This document shows positions 55,112-64,000 of a stretch of DNA of 64,000 nt, one piece after another; position 1 is the first letter of the stretch; each line of letters opens with the position of its first letter. The notes beneath the pieces are model-generated. The model was not told where the DNA came from. It saw only the letters and a program-made list of their open reading frames with translations, and did not search any database. Made by a program: the position numbers and the translations under genes. Location: assembly GCA_907163375.1 (NCBI GenBank), contig CAJQUW010009249.1:62001-126000 (forward strand). Direction: 5' to 3'. The DNA comes from Prostheceraeus crozeri. Lineage: Eukaryota > Platyhelminthes > Polycladida > Euryleptidae.

Positions 55112-57400
55112 CAATATGTTAAGAATCTTTCGATTTTATATTTATCGTAATCCTGCTTAAGATTAAATTAGGTACTTTATCTATTGATAAATGTGAATAC
55201 AAATGCAGATTGTGATTCATTAGAATAACAAAATTGAAGCATAGACGGTATCTAGAATATTGCTGCTAAACTGACGTCAATAGTGAGCTATGGAAATTGT
55301 TTTAATTTGAAATCATTTCATCATTCCGAAGAACCCTTGAATAATGATGTCCATGCATATCTTCCAATTGTTGTCATTGAATTTTCTAGTTCACTTGACT
55401 ATGCAACATCAGACAAGCTAGGAAACGTGGGAAGAATCCAGTCCGACTATCTGGATTCAATGATTCGATTAACTCTACTACACAAAAAAGTTAACGGTCA
55501 CCTTCAGAAACCAAGTATTTTCAGAAATAAATGCCACATATGAATGAATAAATCAGTGTCAATAAACACACAATGGCAAACGTCATAAATGACATATGAC
55601 ATGACAATGACATTGATGATCAATAGTTTTCGTGAAAAGTGTTCAGATCTCTGATGGTAGCTGCGTTTATGCAACTTTCCTTAGTGTGAGTGAAATATGT
55701 CATCCAGGCGCAAGCTGTCTGAATTTGGTGGCGGAAGAGTCATGTGGTTTTTGGAAAATAGTTTTTCTATGCGTGAGACTGCAAGAAGTACACAGTATGA
55801 AGGTTGAAAAGTCATTTAAAATGTTGGGTTGATCAATTACATGTTGTTCTCCGGAAGTAAAATTGCTGCGCTGAGGTCATGCTCATTTTGAATGATCGCC
55901 TCTCTTGCGACTGTCTCACATACACAACATGTAATGATAATTGGAAAATCCATTTTTTATACCCATTATAGTCGTCAGCATTTTCAAGTCTGCAACACAT
56001 TCCATCGATGTCCCCTGCAGTGAAGTAGCTCCAAGATTGTTTTGACGGCGATATAAGTCTATTTTTCACATCTGTTGGATATGATCCTGGTAGTCATGGT
56101 ATATTTCCATTTTTCAGAAGCACAGCCAATAGCTGGACATCGTGCAGTCATCATGCCAGTCTGAGATGAAACATTTCGAAATAAGACATCCTATTTTCCT
56201 TCAACTTTTGATCTCACCTTTTCATCTAATGCGTCATGTGATTCGAGACGACAATGTATGACACTAACATCGAACTGCTGCACTTCAACCTATTTAATAC
56301 AGGTTCTTCTTGCACGTAGAGCCAACCTGTTCTGGATTGAATCACCACAAACTACTGACACTATGAACAAAGTATGCTTTAAGTAATCTATCATAGATTT
56401 GAACATAAGAGATGAATATCTTTCCAATTAAAACTTGAAGATGTTACATTATGAGAAGTGAGATGCGTGTTCTTTTTAGAAAAATAGCAAAAATATCTTA
56501 AATCTTGTACAATTGCTTAAATAACGATGGAATGATAAAATGAACACTATATTCGTGATCAGGACATTCGAATAGTATAAGAACTGTAGAAAATGCAGAT
56601 GAACAAAATCTTTGCTTGACAGTGTTATCAATCAAGGCTGGAATTCGAAGCAATACTTAGTTTCCACGAATCAATAAGGGACACGACTACACTGTGAGTC
56701 CGAATTTGCCAATACTATAAACGAACTATCTGCAGAAGATTTTATTGGCAGATTTCTGACTTATTTGCAAATATACTGAGTGGTTCAAAGGTAGTAGAAT
56801 CTGCATGAAAGTCGGTAATGAACGTTTCTAGATATCGAATGCATTGGAGAGCATTGAAATCTCTGTGTAGCAATGTTGTCTAAAGTTGAAATGGTAATAA
56901 TAAGCAGGACTATGGATCTTCTCAAAATGGAAGGTTATCATCCGCATGCATCAATATTATCCACTGTCTGCTCCCAAATGCTGTTCAACGGTGACGAAAA
57001 GAGACTCTTTCTTTTGTGTGAAGTCATTCTAACCCTCTATTTAATGTTGAAAGCCACAATTTCTACGATGCATATAAAATACATGCGACATAAAATACAA
57101 TTATTGAGCACAATTTCCTTCTCTGCATTTTTTGTCTTTTTCAAAACCAATTGAAAGGAACCTGACCGATGGCAACAAAACATCTAATTCATGCTACACG
57201 ACGATTCTGCGGTTTATCAAAAGTCCTTGTCTTCAGATAAATGAGCCTCCTTCTTGTTTGACGTTGCGACAGAGATGGAAGCCGGCTGCAGGCCCCTCCG
57301 GTCTTATCGGCCGAGGCCGAACCGGCCTGTATTTCAGTCCGGCACAGGCCGGCTATTCCTACTTTATTCAACAATGAGTAAATTTATCACCAAACAAGAG
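55112..57400. other. No supported gene
   Basis: AT-rich sequence with only short chance frames. A GC-rich palindromic block at 57275-57350 (GCCGGC, CGGCCGAGGCCG, CCGGCACAGGCCGGC) is out of character and may be a MITE end. Confidence 0.45.
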
Positions 57401-57412
57401 ATTTCTTCGATT

Positions 57413-57954
57413 GAAAAACGTCTTTGATCACTCAGTTATGCCAATTTAACTTAACCATTATTTAACTTCTTAGATATTTCATCTTCTATAATTCATTAAT
57501 TATTCCAGTGCCCACTTCTATTGTTCCCCCCCCACAATTTTGTTGTTGACAGCCTCAAGTGTTGCATCGTCAGCGATCTTCACTTGTTCCTAAGTGCAGT
57601 CTCACCACCGTCGTAACAGCATGGGACTGTGCAAAATTCTTCTGGTCTGTGGAAAATCCGCAGCACTTGTTTTGCCGTTCACTGTACCTGCATTGTACAG
57701 AACAATCCCACGAAGTTCATGATCACAGCACAGCTGTATCCTGTATTCTAACTGAGTATCCAAGGGACCAATCCCTCATCCCAGGGGTGAAGTAGGACTT
57801 CTCAGTGGTGTTGTGCTATCACTCAGTGATATCTCTCGCACTTTTCACATCATATTTCGAGCACGTCTTTGGAAAACGTCTTTGATCATTCAGATGCCAA
57901 TTTAACTTAGCCATTATTTAACTTCTTAGATATTTCATCTTCTATAATTCATTA
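57413..57954. repeat. Direct repeats of about 85 bp flanking 370 bp
   Basis: 57413-57498 and 57872-57954 are nearly identical (AAAACGTCTTTGATCA to TCTATAATTCATTA). The second copy runs directly into the minisatellite at 57955. Confidence 0.8.
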
Positions 57955-58163
57955 GGTTGTGGGCTACCGGAACGGACCTGTCTGAAGGTTGTCGGCCGCC
58001 GGAACGGACCTGTCTGAAGGTTGTGGGCCGCCGGAACGGACCTGTCTGAAGGTTGCGGGCCGCCGGAACGGACCTGTCTGAAGGTTGTGGGCCGCCGAAA
58101 CGGACCTGTCTGAAGGTTGCGGGCCGCCGGAACGGACCTGTCTGAAGGTTGCGGACCGCCGGT
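57955..58163. repeat. 32 bp minisatellite, about seven units
   Basis: The unit is GGTTG(T/C)GGGCCGCCGGAACG followed by GACCTGTCTGAA, 32 bp, GC-rich in an AT-rich setting. Variation is mostly at one T/C site. As 32 is not a multiple of three, all frames read as 32-residue repeats. The long apparent reading frames on the minus strand here are by-products of the repeat. Confidence 0.93.
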
Positions 58164-58179
58164 ATCCATCACTGTGTTG

Positions 58180-60440
58180 CGAACAAACACAGTTCGCAGT
58201 TTTGAGCCAATGAAAAGCCCATGAGCAGCATGACAACCTTGTAAAGTCTCAAATCTTAGATGAATTAACGTTGGATATTCAAATCGAATTGTATATCATT
58301 TGAGGGACCAAAGTTGCTCATACAATCGACGACAAGAATATCTATTCCATCACCAAGATGGCGCTGCAGCGCGCTGTAATGTCAATGCAAGAAAGATTTT
58401 GAACGAGCAATTGCCTGGCGGTTGAATGGCTAGTCGTGGAGTCCTTGATGACCGCTACGACCGCTTGATCTCACTCCATGCGGTTTTTGGTTTTGGAGTT
58501 GTCTCAGATGTAAAGTTTTTGCTTGTGATGAAAAGCACGTAGCTAACCGGAGAGAATTGATTGCAAAAGTTTTTCAAGAAATAGAAGAAAGTCATCTTCG
58601 AATGTCTCAATTCAATGTCGCGTGATTTCCTGTCACAATCAGGGTGGCAATTTGCTTAAATGATTAGATGCATGAACATTTTCACATTTTGCACCTGATT
58701 CTTCATAATGACTCACTGATTCACGGCGATTACATTGTTTAAAAGATCATTACAATCTTTTCTGCAAATTTGATTACCAGGCAAGACTTTTGGACCAACC
58801 GGTATGTGCCAAAGTTTGACCGATTCATCAGAAATTTGTAGATGTATTCGAGTATATTCCTACAAAATTGATAAGGAATGAATTTTCAATGCGAGATGTT
58901 GACCTTCATCTCCGCGGTTTCAGCATCTTTCAATTTTAACCCTCAACCCACTGGGAGATTCAAATTTCAAATATGGTTTCTTATTATTTTTCTACTTTTT
59001 AGTTCTGCAGCTGATCAGCAGTTATTGAAATGTTTCAGGACGACCATATTGCTTTTGGTCTCAGTGTCTCGATAAAAGTCACCTGCAGAAACTAAGTAAC
59101 TAAAATGTGCGATTTTAGTGATATTTGAGCTGAACTAAAAGTTTGATTTATTTGACCTTTAACTTCATCTAATACCATGATGTAGTCTTAGAGCGACTGA
59201 AAATCATCGTTTTATTAACCACCTTGACCATATCTTTCGATTGGTGTATGGTTTGTTAGTTTTTGCTGTCATTTTCCTTTTCAATTGGTGATGAAATGGA
59301 AATTTGTTGAAAATTGGCGTTTTTGACCTTTGACCTGAAGTCAGGGATGACCTCAAAAATAAAATTGATGCTATGTTTCTGAATCGATTTCAATGCCTAT
59401 TCGATTGATGTGTGGTTTGGCAAAATTGGTACAAGTTTGGGAGTAGGGGGGCGAAATTCCCCCAAAATCGGTGGGAGCTGCAATACGTCCTCGTCGTCCA
59501 CCCTGGGTAATGAATCTTTGACTCATTAGCGAAATTGTAGCAGGAGATGAACAAGACATCACAGCCTTATGTGCGATGCGTCACACAGTTTCCGAAAAAG
59601 ACAATGAAAATGGCAATTGATCACAAATCTAAGCAACTTATTTGTGAATGCAAATCCGTGAAAACAGTTTGTTTACCATTTAACAGCTGATCGGACTACA
59701 GTTGTTAATTCTCATCTGTCCTATGAAATTAACCTTGCATTCGAAGTTTTGAAGATCTGGAAAAAATTATTTGAATGGATGAATAGCAATTAGATGAAGT
59801 CTATAAAATCTAACTAAATTTTAAAAAGAAAATTCTCATACACTACTTTTCAGTGATAAAGGACAGCAGTGCATTCTATCAAGAACTTCATTTAAAGAGA
59901 GTATGAAGAAGAATTGGCAGACAGCCTCGTGGATACGATTTGCAGAGTACAGCAACAGAACTTCAAAAGATTATTTGGCAGATTAAGATGTAAATTGGAC
60001 GTGTGTAGTCCATCATGTGTTGCATAACTCATGTACGTGCAAGTACAAAAATATATTTAATGATCATGCAATTCAGCAATACTTTTGGTTTCAAGCAGCT
60101 TTTTCTGAACGAAATGACAGACGCATTACGTTTAAGTTGCGGATTGTAGAAGATCAAATCCACTATAATTCAGTACAGTCATTCAATGTAGGCCCATGTG
60201 ATTGTATTCTCTATTATGTTGGAGAGGAGATAAATGCAGCAGATGTTGTCCTCCTTTCATTTGGAATCTTTGCAATGATCATGTCATCATTTTCTTCATG
60301 CTTGACAAGTCATTTTGTATTTTCACTCACACCCAGCAACCATCTCTCCCTCGCGCATTCTGCAGACCATTATGTCTGTCTGATTGTCAATAGCAACGCC
60401 AATTGAAGTTCAATACAACTGCGGACGTGGCCTCTTTCCA
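58180..60440. other. No supported gene
   Basis: AT-rich, only short frames. A frame at 60017-60406 (129 codons) has no recognisable domain and normal background composition, so it is not called. Confidence 0.4.
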
Positions 60441-60449
60441 ACTATTCAA

Positions 60450-60544
60450 TTGACGTCCTGAATATAAGACAAGCATTTAACTGCGCTGATCAGACGATAG
60501 AAAGTCACTCGCCGATCAACACTTGCACATTGTGAAGAACTTAC
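60450..60544 (+). promoter_or_regulatory. Possible host promoter and noncoding first exon
   Basis: TGACGTCC (60451-60458) and a TATA-like AATATAAGA (60461-60469) precede a possible first exon. It ends at 60544 in a good splice donor (AACTTAC|GTGAGT). The matching acceptor is at 61005. Confidence 0.4.
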
Positions 60545-61005
60545 GTGAGTAGCAGTTTTCTATTCAGTTCAATTCTCATAGAGATATTGCATCTTTCTTT
60601 ATTGTGTAAGAAATATTCAAGATATTCAATTATTCAAGAGATGTTAATTGCTAATGAAAAATGTTTGTGATTTCAACCTTATGACAGAAAATTTACAATT
60701 ACGATGAGAAGTTTTTCTGTTTCGTATCCTTCACCTTGTCCGTAAAATACAGTCCTTGAATATCTGCAATGCATTAAGTTAGGCTCTCCTGAATCGAATG
60801 AAGCCGCTGCACGGTGATGGTTGTTTAAAATTACTATCATCTCCATCTCACAAACATTTTAATGATATTGTAGCATGAGTTGGTGATTTCTTGAAAAGCA
60901 ATTGAACTATCAAAGAATTTGAGTTCTATTTGAATCTATTTGAATGTCTCATGATGTTCTACGGGGTTTTCTTTCAAATGAACTATTAATTTTCTTCCTT
61001 TACAG

Positions 61006-61060
61006 AATTTCGTTTTAAAACTTTCGAATACTCAATCTGAAAGGATGGCAACCGCTAGCG
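61006..61060 (+). CDS. Possible host exon 2 with start codon
   Basis: The acceptor TTCTTCCTTTACAG ends at 61005. The exon carries 39 bp of untranslated sequence, then ATG at 61045 and only five full codons (MATAS) plus one base before a strong donor (GCG|GTAAGT at 61061). A short start exon followed by a long first coding intron is common in animal genes. No further exon was recognised to the window end, so the gene, if real, continues beyond 64 kb or in small unseen exons. Confidence 0.35.
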
Positions 61061-64000
61061 GTAAGTTTGTTTTTACCTTTCCTAAACATTCGTAAAAGTA
61101 CATATTTTCAAATCTCATGACTCGGTCCGGTGTATCGTGAAAGACGCCAATGTTAATTCAACTCCTACATCTTGGATACGACAGAAAATAGGTTCCTGAA
61201 AAATTTGGCTGAAACGATGAAATGACTTAAGTTCGGATTTAATCGAGAAGGTCCTTATATCAACGAAAACTGAGAGCAAAGTGCAATATATTTGACAAGC
61301 TTCCCGGTCTACCGTAGAGACTTTTCTTATTCTGGTGAAGTATCTTCGAATATTTCAACTGAAAAAATGAAATCTATTGTGTACCGACCTTCTTGTAACC
61401 GAATATCATGTTCCAAGGAATGTGAAAATTGATCGATCAGGCATTAACCTAATAATACAATTAGTTTGTGCTCTCCTGATCTTAATCGGCTCTCCTGAAA
61501 ACTTCAGTTTTGAAAATTTTGAAGATACTCAAGCTTGAACGGCTGAAATTTCTTCTCTACGCTGTAAACCACCACCTCCTAAAGCGAGCTGAATCATCTC
61601 CTAAAACACTATTCGCAACTACGAAAAATCCTATAGCAAAGCGCCTCATGAGGCTGGTGCACTAGTCAGTGCGTCTTTGGGTTATTATTGGTAGGTCAGC
61701 ATTCTAATTCAGTGTAGCATCCCAAAATGTCTGTGTGTGTGTGGCGTTTTAGGATGCATTTTCCTCGATTTTAGGAGGTGACAGATTGTAGTGTAGGCCA
61801 GTTATTGACATGCGGTTTCTTTCTGCGAAAATATAAAGATGTCAATTTCACGATGAGATGATATATTCATCTCAATTTCATGAAAAGAGTCCTAAGGAGT
61901 AGTTCTATGAGAGCCGCGTCATTTTACCTAAATAAGAACAGTGAAATGGATCAACAGTGAGACACCATTGATTAATTAAAGCCTGTTCCAAGTTTTTCAG
62001 GGCATCATGCCTATGTTCATGTTGAGCTTCAAACAATTTGAAAGAATTTGAAATGTTCACGTAGCTTATCGAGGAATTGTCTCATAGGGATAACATAGCG
62101 TGTGCTTGGTTGAGCATCAAATTAAAACGCGTTGACACGCCGCCGTGGAGAACTGTAAAATCGACCACCCTGCCCGATCCTGGCCTATTTTTACTCTGAA
62201 AGGTATTTGTAGTAAAAATTGATTCAATCATTTGAATTGAATACTAATTGCTTTACTGAAGTCTCACAATACAAGCAGATGGAAGACTTTTATAAGGAAA
62301 CATGAAAGAGAGTTACAGAGGGATGATGGTCACATTCAGTCATAGCGATGATGTCTCACGTCTCATAGAGAAAGGCGTCACAGGCCCAGAACTGAGGAGG
62401 AATCATTGCTCTGAATCACTGTAATTAAGCGACAAATGCACATCGTTCCTTTCCCCAGTGAGACACAGTCACTTAATGTAATCATGTAAGAAATGCTTTG
62501 ACCGTGCATTATAAAAGAATTAGAAAATCTGGGAATAGGTTAAGTGTTTATTTCGATAGAAAATATAAAACATTTACAAATTATACAAATTGTGTTAATC
62601 TCCGATATTTATTTCATTGAACACCGGTCAATGTCATCACCAGGGAGTATAAAAACTTAATTTAATGGAAGAATATTCTATTTCGTAATTTTTGACAGGA
62701 AATTTTTTATACTTTATTGAACAAATGTATTCATAACTTCATTCATCATAATGAAACAGAAAACTGGATTCAAAGCTAAAAAACGTAAATTAGGTGCTTT
62801 CCAAAATGAAATTTTCGAATAGAATTGCACAAGCAGATTGTCATGAGCTTTTCAATGGTTTTCTGTACTCAATGATCATTTGTATGAACTCTCAGCAGCA
62901 CAAGTGTGGCATTGATTGTGGGCATTGTATACAATTTCGCTAAAAGTACAATGTCCATCTTTTAGTTACGTGCTCTGCATGCATTTTCAACGACAAAATG
63001 CAGTATGTGATGGTAAGAATATTGCAGTTGAAAAATATTGAATGGCTTCAATTCAGAGCCGATTTAGGTTGATAAACGAAAAAGTTGTCCATTGCAAAAT
63101 GTTGTGCCATTTACCATCTCAAATATCTGTCTTGCACACCTGAGAGTCCTATTACAATCATTGTAAGATGTATTATTCAACTTCAATTCATTGAAACAGT
63201 CTCAAAGTCCTTTTTTCCTACAGAAATCCTTCTACCAAAAGGAGAACTGTATAGAATTTGTTGCGTGCTCCACTCAACACAGCAATTCATATTTCAGAGC
63301 AGTCTATGATGAAGCTAACGAGTATAAGTAATGACATTAGGACCGAGAATATCCTGAACAAATGAAAGTTTAGGAGGATTTGATGTCATAGATTGTTGTG
63401 TGGAGAAACATGGAGGACAACATCTTCTACTTCTTCTCAAATATTCGGCGTGACATTCCCGATCCAAGAATCATTGAAGCCTGGTCACGGCGGCATTTTG
63501 TTTTTGATATGTGATTTTAGTGCTACGTACTCTACCGAAGAAGAATTATATAAATCAGCTGTCACATCTTTCACACGACATTTTATTACTGATCTCACCT
63601 GTATTTGTATGACAGGCAATATCTTCTTTGTACTTCCAAACAATATTTATCACCCTATTCAAAATCCATGCCAAGAAATGACATTGGTACTCAGAGATAA
63701 ATGTGTGGAAGGATATGGCCATACATCCTTATTATCCATTATTTTGTGCTGTTATTTCATGTGGGGGCTCAATTGCATAGATGCGATGACGAGCTTCTAC
63801 CAAGTTTTAATTTAATGACGAAGAATCATCCCCTCTTATTGCCGAATATCCAAGTCGTTTGCTTGCGGTTACATGCTCTACCAAATTGTTACTAAAAATT
63901 TGCTACTCTACCAAAAATTCACGATTAAGAAAATGTTTCGTCACATATCAAAAACGTGCACTTATAGCAATAAATTTCATTCAAACTCGCATAATTTGCT
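61061..64000 (+). other. Possible intron; no gene recognised
   Basis: AT-rich sequence with a short (TG)n at about 61725-61742. A frame at 63410-63511 (MEDNIFYFFSNIRRDIPDPR onward) has coding-like composition but is only about 33 codons, and nothing links it to other exons. Confidence 0.35.

Noticed and set aside
57942-58236. Two overlapping minus-strand frames of 82 and 90 codons with a repeating RPTTFRQVRSGG-like peptide
   Set aside because: They are by-products of the 32 bp minisatellite, which is open in several frames. No start context or homologue.
60017-60406. 129-codon frame
   Set aside because: No domain, background base composition and no splice or promoter signals. Likely chance.
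63393-63815. 140-codon frame near the window end
   Set aside because: No recognisable domain. Another frame in the same place looks at least as coding-like, so neither is called.
1-64000. CRISPR array, bacterial operons, rRNA or tRNA genes
   Set aside because: No regular repeat-spacer pattern, no ribosome-binding-site-led operons and no RNA gene signature were seen. The introns and element types are those of animals.

Overview
The window is AT-rich animal DNA, very probably from a marine invertebrate. The evidence is GT-AG introns, TTAGGG-type telomeric repeats, Penelope-like retroelements (PLEs), a 20.5 kb Polinton (Maverick), and piggyBac, Tc1/mariner, hAT-type and Chapaev-like DNA transposons. 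I cannot name the species. No host gene is confidently complete. The window is mostly layers of mobile elements of different ages.

Layout. 1-6.2 kb: PLE remnants, with a GIY-YIG fragment as a head-to-head inverted repeat and a reverse transcriptase (RT) split by a 3.3 kb DNA transposon with 563 bp terminal inverted repeats (TIRs). 6.2-9.3 kb: sparse sequence with one end of a possible old hAT element and the first of four copies of a hAT-type MITE. 9304-29850: a Polinton bounded by long TIRs and the 6 bp target duplication ATGGTC. 29.9-37.3 kb: decayed repeats, one plausible host exon (32.6-32.9 kb), a foldback element and a mariner-like relic. 37.5-41.3 kb: a piggyBac element with a spliced transposase gene. 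41.4-45.2 kb: a Tc1/mariner relic containing a MITE, then a piggyBac-type MITE. 45.9-55.1 kb: several PLE fragments on the minus strand, within a duplicated block that also carries MITE copies. 55.1-64 kb: mostly featureless, with a 32 bp minisatellite at 58 kb and a possible host promoter with two 5' exons at 60.4-61.1 kb.

The Polinton is a fossil: both ends and the target duplication are intact, but about eight to ten interruptions break several genes. Rightward genes (9.7-18.9 kb) include a UBA/RING ubiquitin-ligase-like gene, an SSB-like protein, an A32-type packaging ATPase, a chromodomain integrase, capsid and core proteins, and an adenain-like protease. Leftward genes (19.0-28.9 kb) include a TATA-binding-protein-like gene, protein-primed DNA polymerase B and a seven-exon gene of unknown function. 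One small rightward gene lies at the right end. The rightward and leftward sets converge near 18.9 kb.

The most unusual observations are: the TBP-like gene in an element whose genes often have a TATATAAG box just upstream; three spaced hairpins with a conserved loop and varying stems beside that gene; the seven-exon cargo gene with all introns in phase 0; the IAP-like UBA/RING cargo; and a perfect 18-22 bp palindrome repeated near both piggyBac ends.
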